Origin: Aulostomus chinensis
Taxonomy: Eukaryota; Chordata; Actinopteri; Syngnathiformes; Aulostomidae
Assembly: GCA_037954235.1 (NCBI GenBank)
Contig: JBBMOA010000011.1
Location: forward strand, 29,730,325 to 29,794,324
Reading direction: 5' to 3'
DNA length: 64,000 bases
Made by a program: the position numbers and the translations under genes
Part shown: one piece after another, positions 31,400 to 43,000 of the stretch
Position numbering within the stretch: position 1 is the stretch's first letter
Layout: the number at the start of each line of letters is the position of its first letter
The notes under the pieces: generated by a model
What the model was told of the DNA's origin: nothing
The model's database searches: none
Seen by the model: the letters and a program-made list of their open reading frames with translations, nothing else

Positions 31400-33890
31400 A
31401 TACACATTTAGGAATTACATTAAATGGTACGGTAACTTTTTCCAGCACGTCACATGTCCGACGAGGGGAGACAACATTCTGGACCACTGCTACACCCCAT
31501 TCAAGGAAGGATACAAAGCCACACCACTACCGGCTTTTGAGAAGGCTGACCACGACGCCATTTTCCTCCTTCCAAAATACAAACAAAGCCTGCAACGTGA
31601 ACCCCCGGTGTTGCGAGAGGTCAGATGCTGGTCCGCCCAATCAGAGGCCACGTTGCAGGACGCACTGAGTGATGTAGACTGGGACATGTTCCGCGAGAGC
31701 TCGCGAAACGTCGATGAGTTTATGGATGTGGTTACGTGCCTTCTCAGCAAACTGCTAGATGATACCATCCCTATGGTGACTGTGAAGGTTTTTCCTAATC
31801 AGAAGCCGTGGGTAGATAAGTCTATCCGGGGAGCTCTGAATGCATCTACCGCTACGTACAATGAGGGGCTCAAGACCGGCGACATGTCACCCTACAAAGC
31901 GGTAGCCTACAAGCTCAGGAAAGCTGTGAAAGCGGCTAAGAGGCGACACGGGGACAGAGTGGAAGGACAACTGTGCGACAGCGACAACAGAAGCATGTGG
32001 CAAGGACTGCGGACGATGACGGATTATAATGGACGTGTGAACACCGCGGCTGTGGCGGACTCTTCGCTGGTGGAGGAACTGAACACCTTCTGCGCTTGCT
32101 TTGAGGCTGCCGGTGCTAGTGCTAGCACAGTGGCTAGCGCTGGCGAGGAGAACCGCCCCTTCTCGCTCTCGGAGCACGAAGTAAGAAGAGCAGTGAGACA
32201 AGTGAACAGCAGGAAGGCAGCCGGCCCCGATGGCATCCCCGGGTGTCTGCTGAAGTCCTGCGCAGACCAGCTAGCCCCCGTGTTCACTACCATATTCAAT
32301 CTGTCGCTTGTCCACTCTGTCGTCCCCACCTGCCGAAAGAAGTCCACCATTATCCCTGTGCCAAAGAATACCAACCCTGCCTGTCTGAACGACTACCGCC
32401 CTGTTGCCCTGACCTCCGTAGTGATGAAGTGTTTCGAGAGACTTATTAAAGACTTCATCTGCTCATCACTACCAGACACTCTGGACCCCCTGCAGTACGC
32501 CTGTTGCCCCCGTAGGAGTACTGACGACTCCATCACCCATGTCCTCCACTCCACCCTCTCCCACCTGGACATCGGCAAAGGGAACTATGTGCGCCTGCTG
32601 TTTATTGATTACAGCTCAGCCTTTAACACCGTAGATCCTCAAAGACTGGTTACCAAGCTGGTGGATCTAGGGCTGAACCCCTCACTCTGCTCCTGGGTCC
32701 ATAGCTTCCTGACTGGCAGACAACAGGTGGTGAAGGTTGGTGCGCACACATCCACACCTCTAACCCTCAACACTGGAGCCCCCCAAGGCTGTGCTGTGCT
32801 GAGCCCTCTGCTGTACTCCCTGTACACCCATGACTGTTCTTCATCTCACCAGTCCAACATCATTGTGAAATTCGCAGATGACACAGTGGTGGTAGGCCTG
32901 ATCTCCAGCAACAAAGAGACGGCCTATCTAGAAGAGGTGGAGCTACTGTCCTCATGGTGAAAGGACAACAACCTGGATCTGAACGTCACCAAAACCAAGG
33001 AGGTGGTGGTTGACTTCAGGAGAGGGCGGCAGAGGATCCAGTATGCATCGCTCAAGATCTACGGGAATCCGGTGGAGAGAGTGAGCAGCTACAGGTATCT
33101 CGGGGTACTCATCTCCGAGGACCTGTCTTGGACTACGCACACCTCCAAACTGGTGAAGAAGGCGAGGCAGCATTTATTCTATCTCAGGAGGCTCAGGAAA
33201 TGCAAGGTCTCCACCCAGCTGCTGAGTACTTTCTACACCGCCACAGTAGGGTCTGTACTTTCTGCGAGCATCACTGCCTGGTTTGGCAGCTGCAGCTCTC
33301 AGGACAGAAAGGCTCTACACCGAGTCATCCGTTGTGCTGAACGCATCACCCGTACTGCACTACCCGGCCTCCAGGACATCTACACCCAGAGGTGCAGGTC
33401 CAGGGCAAGACGGATCATCAAAGACACTCATCATCCCAACCATAGACTGCTAGAGTGGTTGCCCTCAGGCAAGAGGCTTCGCTCCATCAGAGCCAGGATG
33501 GAGAGGATGAAAAGGAGCTTCTTCCCCCAAGCCACTCGGATCCTGAACTCTTCATTACACACCCCCTTAACTGACTGCACAACACCCTCTGAACAGACTG
33601 TGCAGCATCGGACAATTTCACTGGTCACCTTACCTGTTGTACTTAGCCTCTGTTACCTGTTAACTTGTACATAGGAGTCTTTTTATTGGAGTGTATATTT
33701 ATCTTATTCTATTTTTATTTTCTCTTTACCATATAGTATTTTTAACTTAATTATTTTTCTTACATACTTGTGTTGTATTTATATTCGGTTTCTCTTGCAC
33801 AGAAGCCACTTTCATTTCACTGCCACTGTACCTGTACATTTAGGCATGTGACAAATAAAAACTTGAATAACTCTTGAATAACTTGAATAT
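31400..33890 (+). mobile_element. LINE (jockey/L2-type) inserted in ERV-1
   Basis: A 5'-truncated LINE begins within its endonuclease domain and ends at ACAAATAAAAACTTGAATAA with a short TTGAATAAC repeat tail near 33855-33890. It replaces the region where ERV-1 pol and env would be. The left boundary is approximate and no TSD was identified. Confidence 0.8.
31440..33674 (+). pseudogene. LINE endonuclease-RT, nearly intact, one in-frame TGA
   Basis: The frame is open from the ERV LTR at 31044, but LINE homology starts near FFQHVTCPTRGDNILDHCYT, the end of the endonuclease. The RT follows with RKAAGPDGIPGCLLK, NDYRPVALTSVVMKCFERL, RLLFIDYSSAFNTV, LNTGAPQGCAVLSPLLYSLY (an extra residue in the QGC-VLSP motif) and catalytic FADD near 32871-32882. 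A single TGA at 32958 interrupts the frame, which continues in register to 33674 with YRYLGVLISEDLSW and LPSGKRLRSIRARM. It is the best preserved RT in the window, but 5'-truncated. Confidence 0.87.
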
Positions 33891-35131
33891 GTGTCCATAC
33901 AGTTGCCATGGGCTCAGTTTCCCAGCCGACACAGGTAGCCATGACTTGGTTCCTCAGATCACCTTGGAGACCATTCACCAGTGCAGTCTTCGACAGGTCG
34001 CTGTATGCCTCATTGTCTGCATCTATGCCAGAGTGAGCTGCAAAGACAGTTTCCAAGCGTGCACGATAATCAGCAGCTGACTCACCCTCCTTCTGTTTGG
34101 TGTTGTGAATCTCAGGTCAGCATACTCTGTGGGGGAAAGCTGCACAGCTGCAGTGTACAGCGTATTCATCATTCCGGCAAAGTCCCGCGTCCCAACTGCA
34201 GGGCTTGTGGACCACTGTGCAGGTCAAATGTTGGCCCATCAGAGCTTGAAAAATTTATGACAGACTGCCTCGACTTCCTGCAGGGTTGGATTGTACATAG
34301 ACAACAACTGATGCATAGCTGTGACCCATTTCTCACCTCCAGTCTTTTGTGGGTCAGGTAGCTCCTCAGCCATTTCCTTCAGTTCATCTGGATGCCATGG
34401 CCTTTACACAAACACCTCTGGATCCCAATGTGCATGTGCATCATCCCCCGTTGGTCGCGGTTGGGGGTTGGGAAACATCATCAAAGGCACTTGGGGTACC
34501 CCCCCCCCCCTTTTATCGTCTTGACTCCGTAACCAGTAGATGAAAGATGCTGCTCTAGGTTTCTTGGGAGAAACAATGTCAGTCTGCTGGGTTTTTGGAG
34601 TCAGAGAGAGAACAGACAGGTCAGGGTACAAATCTCTGTGCTCCTCCTTTCCTTCAGAAGTTCCTTGTTGGGGGTCAGTTGCAGCGGTGGTCCCCTTTGG
34701 AGGAGTGTTTTCTGGAGGAGGGGCTGCAGGCGTGGAGACAGCATACGGAGGATGCAGAGCCCTTCCTGATTTCAGGCCCTACATTTTTTCCTCTTTCTTT
34801 CACACGTACTCTCTCCTTTCATTTCTTGCTTCAACATCAATCCTGTTACCGACTTAGCTTCTTTTGTCTCTGCTTCTCTTTCCCACTTCTGATAAGCTTG
34901 CCAGTCCATCTTTTTCTTCCCTACTTTCTTTCCCTTCATGTTTTCTTCTAACAATACTCTACACCTTCTTAAACAATCAGTGCTCAATGTGCCTATCAAT
35001 GGAAACACCTCCTGAGTAGCATAGTGCCAAAGTGGAACATCCTCAGCCACACTTATTCCCCATTTTTCTGCCATTATTTTAGCAGGACCTGTAAGAGGGT
35101 CAGGTTTTAGTTTCCCTGTTTTGTTCCCCAT
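33890..35131 (-). pseudogene. ERV-1 gag remnant (matrix and capsid parts)
   Basis: ATG at 35131 opens MGNKTGKL, with a Gly at position 2 suitable for myristoylation, as in retroviral matrix. The matrix part reads on through MAEKWGISVAEDVPLWHY to about 34772 with a Lys/Glu-rich tail. A Pro-rich region (34750-34400) in other frames leads to capsid-like remains: YADLRFTT near 34110, then AHSGIDADNEAYSDL and CVGWETEPMATVWTHIQ (34040-33890). Multiple stops and a poly-C tract (34501-34512) break it. Gag would assemble the viral core. The rest is cut off by the LINE. Confidence 0.65.
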
Positions 35132-35308
35132 AATTCTCCCGACTCACTACTGGGACAGGAGTGCTTTAGACTCTCAATGGGCTCATCAGTCACACAGATT
35201 TATTCCACAATCACCCTGATCTTCCCATACAAGTATGGTTGGATCTTATTACTATTACTATTTCTTAATAACACAGAACACATCCATAGACAAACACACA
35301 ATGTTGCA

Positions 35309-35310
<2 letters not shown>

Positions 35311-35353
<43 letters not shown>

Positions 35354-35356
35354 AAT
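35311..35356. repeat. (TA)n microsatellite, left of ERV-2
   Basis: Uninterrupted TA dinucleotides at about 35312-35345. A similar tract lies on the other side of ERV-2. Confidence 0.9.
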
Positions 35357-35788
35357 AGTTTTAGTACGCCGACTTCACCAGGTCCGTGAGCGAAGAGATC
35401 AACCGGAGTCGTCTGCTTTAGACAAATCAACACTTTATTTCACCCAACAAAGCAGACACAGATCTGTCTGGAGACCCACTACAGGCACTTTGAGAGTGCA
35501 GCAGAGAGTCTGAATAAGATATTAACAGACAGTGAATATATGCTTGAAGCCACACCTTTTTTGCATACGTAATTTTACACTCATGCATATCACATTTCTT
35601 GATTAGTTCATCTGCACACCCAGGTTGTCTTGTCCCATTATTCTTATCATTCAGCCTTGACAGTTTGGGTGCACCGAGCAGCCTGCAAAACTTAACATCA
35701 ACAATCACATCATGTACTGATACACAATCAACTCCTGATATAATGGTGACATGTGAACAGAACATGATCAACAGCTCATTTTCTCACA
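35357..35788 (-). repeat. 3' LTR of ERV-2
   Basis: On the minus strand it starts TGTGAGAAAATGAGC and ends GTACTAAAACT, where the terminal CA has decayed. It contains GAAATAAAGTGTTG, a likely polyadenylation signal, near 35430. Confidence 0.85.
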
Positions 35789-35806
35789 ATTCCCCCTTTT
35801 GATCTC
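35789..35806 (-). promoter_or_regulatory. Polypurine tract of ERV-2
   Basis: On the minus strand GGAGATCAAAAGGGGGAA directly precedes the 3' LTR. Confidence 0.75.
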
Positions 35807-36031
35807 CTTTAGGAGATCACTCTAATTAGTACCGTTGAAAATCAAGTCTCCTCCTCAGGATCTTCTGGCTCGTCAATTAGTGGAGGAATGCAAAGAAGCT
35901 TTTAATACACTTGATTCAGCTTGAAGCAGTTAAATCACTGTGCTGCCTGTGAGGGCTAACTTGAGCATAGCGGCAAGAAAAGTAAAACATACGACCAGAC
36001 AGGATGATGAGCAGAATCAATTGTCCATCAT

Positions 36032-37447
36032 TTATGTTGTCAGTCGTTCTGGGTGGTATCTTCTTTCTTCTTTCTTCAGTAACAGGGGTCGACTACCCTG
36101 TGACCTTGCCACTGACCGGGGATGATTTTGCCCCTTTGTTGAGGTCAGGGTTTGATTCTGAGTGCACCATCTTTGAAGGTCTGTGTGGATCTCCTGGACC
36201 GATCTGTCTGGTTCCTCTGCTGCCGTGCACTGGCTCCAATGGTACCATGAGTCTCCTTTCCCTCTGAGCCGCACCGCGTGGGACGTCCTCTCAGTCACCT
36301 GGAATGGACCGGTCCACCTGGGTTCAGACCACTTCCGCTTGATGACCTTCAGCAGGACCCAGTCAGCAGTGGGGAGGATGCCCTCGACCTTCGCCTGTCT
36401 TTTGTCCTGGACCTGTTTGGAGAAATCTGAAATGAGAGCTTGGAGTTCAGTAAAATATGCTTTGTGCCCTCTTTCGAATTCCAGCTCCACTGGTGGCAGG
36501 CCTGCTCCTGGTCCTGGGAAGTGCCTTCCTTTGGAGAGTTCAAATGGGGTGAAACCTGTTCCCTGATTAACGGAGCATCGAACTGTCATTACAGCCAACG
36601 GTAGAGCGTCCAACCAATTTTATTTTGTCTGTGCACAGATTTTAGCCAATCTTTGTTTGATGGTTTGGTTCATTCTTTCCACCTTACCTTGTGATTGAGG
36701 GTGATACACGGTGCCAAACGAGTGCTTCAACCCCAGCGTTGCCTCCACCTGTTGTAGATGTTGTTTTTTTAAATGTGTCCCATAATCTGATCTAATTTTC
36801 TGTGGGAACCTGTGCCGAGGAATGTATTGATTAATCAGAAACATCACCACTGACTTGCTATCCTCCTTCTTTGTTGGCCACGCCTCTGGCCATCCTGAAA
36901 ACACATCCACACACATCAACACATACCTGTACCCTCTGACCGTCGTCCCCATGTCCGTGTAGTCTATCACTATCTCCCTGCCTGGCCTGGTCTCCAGCGG
37001 AAACATAACTGTCTCGGGTTTAATGGTTGGCTTAGAGTTGTACAGGGAACATATGGAACAGCTTTTTACCCAATTCTTTATTATGTCTGATAAAAACGGA
37101 TGCCACCATTCTTTCAGATTTTGACTCATCTGAGCTGCTCCCACATGACTGATTCCGTGTGCTTCTTCCAGTGCCTGCTCTCTGATTCCAGGGAGCAGTA
37201 TTAGCCGTCCATCAGGCCCTCGCCAGAGCCCCTCAGTTTCAAGTCCTCCTCTCTGTTTCCATGTTGTCTTTTCCTGTGGTGAGGCCCCCTTTTGACATCG
37301 GCTGATGTCAGTCAGCGTGACCTGTGGAGAGATTTGTAGTTCTTCTTCCATATTCACCATTTGTAGTTGGGGCAGATAACCTGTTGCTCTCTTTGCTGCC
37401 GCGTCTGCTTCTCGGTTCCCTGTTGCTACTTCTGTATTCATTGTCAT
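36032..37447 (-). pseudogene. ERV-2 integrase
   Basis: Integrase would join viral DNA to the host chromosome. The N-terminal zinc-binding domain has HGISHVGAAQ (H-x3-H) and CSICSLYN (C-x2-C) near 37160-37040. The core shows the DDE residues: VIDYTDMGT near 36965, RSDYGTHLK near 36790 and QSQGKVERMN near 36680. A TAA at 36617-36619 interrupts the frame, which then continues in register to 36032. The C-terminal part has KWSEPRWTGPFQVTERT and YHWSQC, resembling gammaretrovirus-type integrase tails. Its own breaks make it inactive. Confidence 0.85.
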
Positions 37448-38123
37448 GACCTTTGCACTTTATGATAGCCACCTCCTGGGGAAGTTGCCGAGCTTCTGTT
37501 AATTCTCTCATTTCCCGCTCGTGTTTAATGGGTTTTTTACCTGCCGTGAGGTATCCTGCTCTGATCCATTGTCCCAGTTCCACATGTGCTGCTCCAGCAG
37601 CATAGGCAGAGTCCGTATAGATGTGTATTCGTTTTCCTTCTCCTAGTTTGAGAGCTGCAATGACAGCCATTACCTCTGCTTTTTGTGCGGATTGCTGTCC
37701 TTCTAGTTGCCGGGCCTCTATTGTCACCCAGTTGGGTCCTTCCTTCTTCACCACCGCGTATCCTGCTTTCAGTCCACATTTTTCATCTTTGTAGCAACAC
37801 CCGTCTGTGAACATCTCTTCAGCATCTGTTAATGGTTGAGCTTTCAGATCTGGTCGTACCTTTTCATCCTTTTGTGCTTCGTGTTCACACTCATGTGGTG
37901 GTCCGGTTCCCATACAATCCGCCATGTTGATTCCTTCATGGGTGAATGTGATGTTTGGTGCTTCCAGTATTTTACTGAGTCTCTGTTGCCTTAGTGATGT
38001 CAGGGTGAATGTCTGGGAGTTGACATATGCTATAATGCTATGTGTCGTGAGTGCCCTTAGGGGGTGTCCCATCACTATGTCTGCTGAATCAGTTTTGCTT
38101 CCCCTGCTGCATGTTGTGTGCAT
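37448..38123 (-). pseudogene. ERV-2 RNase H
   Basis: RNase H removes the RNA strand during reverse transcription. Acidic residues expected in the active site are in EMFTDGCCY (near 37815), QKAEVMAVIAALKLG (near 37680) and IYTDSAYAAGA (near 37615). KCKGHDN near 37460 is the His-containing end. It lies in a different frame from the RT thumb (38075-38560) and from the integrase, so frameshifts flank it on both sides. Confidence 0.82.
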
Positions 38124-39121
38124 TTTGGGTGTCGTTTTTCCATCGAGTCAAGCATTATGCTGATGTACATGAGTATGCTCCTTTCTCCCCCTTTTTTCTG
38201 AAACAGAACACCGTTAACCACTCCTTCTGCTTCAGAAACGTTGAGGAAAAATGGAGACTGGTAGTCGGGTCGGGCCAGGACTGCGACCTGTGCTAGTTTC
38301 TGTTTGAGTTGTATGAAGACTGACTCGGTGTCTTTGGTCCAATATAGTTTAGCATTGAGGTTACGCATGCCATGCTCTTTAATCAAGTTATGGATAGCCT
38401 GTGTCGTGCCCGTATATTCAGGAATGTAATTGCGACTGTACCCAGTCAGACCGAGAAACGACAACATTTCCGTTACAGTCATGGGCTTTGGGTGATGCAG
38501 AATGGTAGATTTATGTGCAGGCGACATGCCAGCTCCTTTTCGCAAGAGTACTCTGCCCAAAAAGGTAACTTGCGTCCTGACCGCTTGGAGTTTGTTTTTT
38601 ACTGACCTTAAAACCGCGTCCAGCCAATCGGATGAGGACAGCCTTTGTTGCGGCCAGGCATGCTGCTAGTGTCAGTGCTGCAATGAGAAGATCATCTACA
38701 TACTGGATTAGAGTGGTGTCCGGAGGAAGTGGACAACCGTCCAGGGCTTGTTTTAGAACCTGATTGAATAGTCCTGGTGACAGCGCAAATCCTTGTGGTA
38801 CCCTGGTGTATCACCACTGTTGTCCTCTGTAGGTAAAGGAGAAAATGTCTCTGCATTCATCTGCTAGTGGTAAGCAGAAAAAAGCGTTAGCCAAATCAAT
38901 GCATGTGAACCATGGTTGGTGCGGTCACAAATTAGTGATTGTCACATAGGGGTTGGGCACAGGAATGGTGGCTGTGGTTAGAATTTCATTTATAGCTCTT
39001 AGATCATGTGCCATGCGATATTTACCTGTCTCTTGTTTTTTGACCGGGAGTATGGGAGTGTTCCATGCGGAGGTGGATGGTTCTAATACCCCGGATTGGA
39101 TGAGACCTGCAATAGTGTCAG
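38075..39121 (-). pseudogene. ERV-2 reverse transcriptase
   Basis: The finger-palm part reads LPVKKQETGKYRMAHDLRAI near 39030 and WFTCIDLANAFF near 38905, which contains the first catalytic D. VPQGFALSPGLFNQ lies near 38790 and the catalytic YVDDLLIA near 38702-38679. The thumb and connection follow at 38560-38075 (MLSFLGLTGYSRNYIPEYTG, LNAKLYWTKDTESV). At least one stop near 38935 and frame changes near 39125, 38570 and 38110 break the gene. Confidence 0.82.
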
Positions 39122-40210
39122 CTATCCCTGCTTCTGCTTCTGGTTATTGGGATATTGTCTGATCCATAAGGGAGTGGTGTCTACCACAGAAAATGTAACA
39201 GGTTGACAATCAGTGAGCCCGACATCCGTGGGCCCTTGGGACCACAATTCCTCAGGGAGGGTAGATAGCATCTCATCCACTGACGGGTGGTCCATCTTTT
39301 CCCTACCGTGGTTTCTGGGAACGCGATCATGTTGTAGTGCAACTGTGTCTGTTACTTTTAGGTTAATGCAGTAGGTTTTGCAGGTGGGTGAGAACGAGAC
39401 AGCAGGTATCTGAGTCGTTATCCAATCGGTGGCTGCTGTGGCCTTTTTGACCATCGGGCCAAGATCTTTAGCTTGATGGTTAGGATGTAATGTGAGGGAA
39501 ACATGTGGAACTGCTTCGTCCTGCATACGATACCATCCCATCTGTTCCTTGGAGAGGATTGTGGCCGTGGCTACACCCTCTGGACCAGCATAAATATTTT
39601 GTGAAGTGATTTGCCATTGTTTATCTTCAAGGTGTGCTTCAAATTCTTCCTGATACCACTCATTACTCATTTGGTCGTAGAAGAGGGTAACATGAGGTGG
39701 GTCGGGTGGAGGGACATAGGGCTCGAGTAGGGAGATCCAGGGTTTCCACTGCAGGTAGGCAGACAGGAGGCTATTACATAGGGGGGTTTCAGGCTGTAAC
39801 ACACCCCAATAGATGTCCACCAGCTCGTCCTCCAGTGGCTTAAGAAGGTACTGCCCTGCTCCTTGGGTGTTAGTATTACATCGGAGGCATGTTCCATCTG
39901 GTTGAGTCACAGTGAGTCCCTCCGAACTGCACAGGATGGAGGCTCCTAGTTTGATGAGAAGATCTCACCCCAACAGGTTAACAAGTACACCAGGAGAGAA
40001 AACAAATGGATGCAAAAGAGTCTGTTTACCTAATTGGGTTTTCAGTGGTATTGTGACCGGCAGTTTCTGTCCAACCCCAGAGAAGCCCACGATGTTCACC
40101 GTTCTCGAGGAGATAGTCTCTTGTGGTGGTTCAGAGTTTAGAGTTGAGAGTGTGGCTCCCGTGTCGACCAAATATGACAGGTCGTCATCCAACACCTTTC
40201 GAGACAACAT
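39122..40210 (-). pseudogene. ERV-2 protease plus extra domain with paired H-x-[ST] motifs
   Basis: The retropepsin part (40210-39965) has YLVDTGATLSTL, with catalytic D-T-G, and ends near a stop. A second open stretch in the same frame (39910-39122) is about 260 residues and is unusual in lying between protease and RT. It contains PHVTLFYD at about residue 72 and PHVSLTLHP at about residue 135, with GPEGVATATILSKEQ between. Two H-x-[ST] motifs about 63 residues apart resemble the signature of 2H phosphoesterases, but this is only an inference. Its C-terminus (LWSQGPTDVGLTDCQPV) leads into RT. Confidence 0.7.
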
Positions 40211-40255
40211 AGGATCTGCCTTACCTATGTCATCTGGGTTTCTCTGTGGGGTGTG

Positions 40256-41445
40256 TCACTGTTGTTGATAGGTGCCGGGCTCCTCCCACTCATCTCCTCC
40301 TATCAGGGGATATTGTCCATCCTGGACCGGTGCTGCCTGAGGATCAGGGGTCCTCATTCCTCTGGGTGGTCCGCCACTACCTCCATGCCCACGGGGTGCA
40401 GGTCCCTGCATGTGACATTCTCTTGCCCAGTGTCCAAGTTGTCCACACATGTAGCCCTCACCTCCCGCCTGCTGCCCCGAGGCAGTCTCCCACGGCCTCC
40501 TCCACCTCTCGCCCAGCCCCTTCCACCTCGAGCTCCTCCCCTGTATCCTCCCCACGAGTTCTGAGCTCACCATTGGGCAGCTGGTCCCCCTGGTGGACCA
40601 TGCGGTCTTGGTTGGGGGGCCCACAGGGGTACTGGGAACGGATGTGGTGTCTCTGGTCCAGGGGGGCAGCCAGGACACAGTTCCCCAGCCATTTTCTGCA
40701 AACTGCTAGACATCATTTGTTTATGCATCATAGTTTCTTTTTTCTTTTTGTCATTTACCTTTTGTCTCGCCTCTCCCAGCTGCAGCTTCAGTAATTGTGT
40801 TTGAAGATCTCTTACTGAATTTTCTTCTTTGTTCGCCTCATCTTTGGCTCTCTGCAGGTGGTGCACAAGATGCTTTTCCCATATGTTAGAATCACTTCCT
40901 GTTAAGTCAGAGTTACTCATCATGTTTTCTCTTACCGATTCAGGTACTCCATCCAACACAGCTTTGCGAAACCATTCCTGTTGAACCCCAGCCTTCCCGG
41001 GGTGGCACCCGGTGTGTCTGGTCCACTCATCTTTAGACTGAGTTATGTATTCTCGAGGATGCTGGGACGAGGTCCAGGTTAGTTTAGGAATGACGGCTGT
41101 GTAAGGGAGTGGAACTTTGCTCCTAATAGCTTGCCCTAAGGGGTCTATGACTATTGTTAGTGGCATGTCATCAGGGTCTTCACTAGTGTCAGCGTCTAGT
41201 TCAATGTCTTTCAAGTCATGTCGGGACATGCAGCGGGATGCTACAGCTCTGAAATCACCGAGTGCTAGTTTCTGTCCGGCGGTTAACATATCTAATTTAG
41301 TCAACCAGAGTCCACCTCCCTCTGCTGGTGGAGGCATTTTATCAACGACTGATTGTACATCACCTAACGCAAGAGGTTTGTATTTGTCACCTCTGCCCTC
41401 TCCCATTTGCAGCAAGGGGTATTGTTTGTGGCTGCGCAGTGTCAT
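40256..41445 (-). pseudogene. ERV-2 gag (capsid and nucleocapsid parts)
   Basis: An ATG at 41445 (MTLRSHKQYPLL) begins an open frame, but coding-like sequence runs farther upstream (LRSEASGPAITKSK near 41510), so this is probably not the gag start. The capsid part includes LDMLTAGQKLALGDFRAVAS, LGQAIRSKVPLPYTAVIPKL and WTRHTGCHPGKAGVQQEWF. A charged coiled stretch (RAKDEANKEENSVRDLQTQL) follows. A frameshift near 40600-40680 leads to one zinc knuckle, CGQLGHWAREC, near 40440. A single knuckle fits class I (gamma/epsilon-like) retroviruses. Confidence 0.75.
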
Positions 41446-41539
41446 GTTAGATGTACTATGTGGTGGCCGTGTTTTGGATTTTGTGATAGCGGGTCCTGAT
41501 GCCTCACTCCTGAGCTCTATCTCGTCGAGTGTTATGAGG

Positions 41540-42443
41540 TCCTTCTTCTCTTACTGTCTTCCTCATGTCTTTTCTCTTCTTTCCTCCACTTCTTCCTTTC
41601 CAATAGCCCTGCCTGGTCACCCTTCTTTTTAGCCTCATCTCTCTTTTCCCTGTTCTCTCTCTCCTTCTCCCACAATAACTTACCAAGTGCCATCCGGTCC
41701 TCTTTCCCTGCTCTGCTTTCTTTTCACACTTCCTCTATCCTTCTCTTTGCCTCACTTCTTGCCTTTTCTTTGTCTTTATGTGAACCCACGTTCCCAATTA
41801 CAACCAAAATATTTTTCATTTGCTGCCCCAGCGACCCCTATTGAGTCCTTGGGCCCCAAACATCAACAATCTCTCTCTCAACTTCTCCGTCCATCTGTCC
41901 CTGCCTAACGGTGAGATGTGCCAGTCAGTTTGTATGGAGTTCACCTGAGCAACTGACCCAGTCAAACAATATTGTCTTGTGAGGTTCTGTTCACTTTGTT
42001 AACACCGCTAGGTTTCCGTGAAACAGAGACGTTATGTTTGAGACACACAAATCACTCTTTCCCTCGGAGAGACTTAAATTTTCCTGGTCCACTGTGACCC
42101 CACAATATAAAGTATGTAATAGAATTCGGGGGTCCTGAATTCCCCGGGACTTCAACCCAGCACCTTATAGGACTTTAACCCAAGGTCCTATTCCCTCGTC
42201 AGAGAATAGTGGGGTTGCCAAACCAAGGACAATATCAACTCCTGTTCACTCTTTTCATTCTTCACCATAGACTCCATAATTTGGAACTTAACACTAGGAC
42301 ACTGTTAACTCTTAATTTGGTAAAATTCTCAAATGTGCAGAATTTGTTGTAACAGGTTTCTGCTTACCGTTTTCTGTTGGTTGACCAGAGTTCGTGGTGT
42401 CCTTTCTGCTCAGTCAAAACAGCCCAGTTAAGACCTCACTCTC
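41540..42443. other. ERV-2 leader and decayed matrix region
   Basis: On the minus strand this lies between the primer site and recognisable capsid. It is rich in AGGAAG/AAAGAGG purine runs at 41540-41780 (Lys/Arg/Glu-rich translation), as in some matrix-to-capsid linkers. No clean matrix ATG was seen. Confidence 0.45.
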
Positions 42444-42461
42444 ATTCCGGACGAGCCCCCA
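42444..42461 (-). promoter_or_regulatory. Primer binding site of ERV-2 (proline tRNA type)
   Basis: On the minus strand TGGGGGCTCGTCCGGAAT lies three bases inside the 5' LTR end. It matches the tRNA-Pro site used by many gammaretroviruses, with one mismatch. Confidence 0.8.
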
Positions 42462-42464
42462 AAT

Positions 42465-42895
42465 TGTTGAAGTACGCCGACTTCACCGGTCCGTTGATGA
42501 GAAGAGATCAACCGGAGTCGTCTGCTTTAGACAAATCAACACTTTATTTCACCCAACAAAGCAGACACAGATCTATCTGGAGACCCACTACAGGCACTTT
42601 GAGAGTGCAGCAGAGAGTCTGAATAAGATATTAACAGACAGTGAATATATGCTTGAAGCCACACCTTTTTTGCATTCACAATTTTACACTCATGCATATC
42701 CCACTTCTTGATTAGTTCATCTGCACAGTCAGGTCATCTTGTCCCATTATTCTTGTCATACAGCCTTGACAATTTGGGTGCAACTAGCAGCCTGCACAAC
42801 TTAACATAAACACACATCATGTACTTATACACAATCAACTCCTGATATGGTGATCACATGTGAACACAACATGATCAACAGCTCATTTTCACACA
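42465..42895 (-). repeat. 5' LTR of ERV-2
   Basis: On the plus strand it starts TGTTGAAGTACGCCGAC and ends TTTTCACACA, matching 35357-35788. Confidence 0.87.
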
Positions 42896-42987
<92 letters not shown>

Positions 42988-43000
42988 TATATATAAATAA
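42896..43000. repeat. (TA)n microsatellite, right of ERV-2
   Basis: About 100 bp of TA repeats with a small TATGTGTGTGTA interruption. With 35311-35356 it represents the tract into which ERV-2 inserted. Confidence 0.9.

Larger units (their letters stand above)
35357..42895 (-). mobile_element. Class I endogenous retrovirus ERV-2, env-less, inserted in (TA)n
   Basis: Two LTRs of about 431 bp (35357-35788 and 42465-42895) enclose gag, protease, RT, RNase H and integrase on the minus strand. A proline-tRNA primer site follows the 5' LTR and a polypurine tract precedes the 3' LTR. Only about 240 bp separate the integrase end from the 3' LTR, so env is absent. By eye the LTRs differ at about 20-25 positions (about 5%). 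Flanks on both sides are (TA)n, so the exact TSD cannot be set. Confidence 0.88.
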
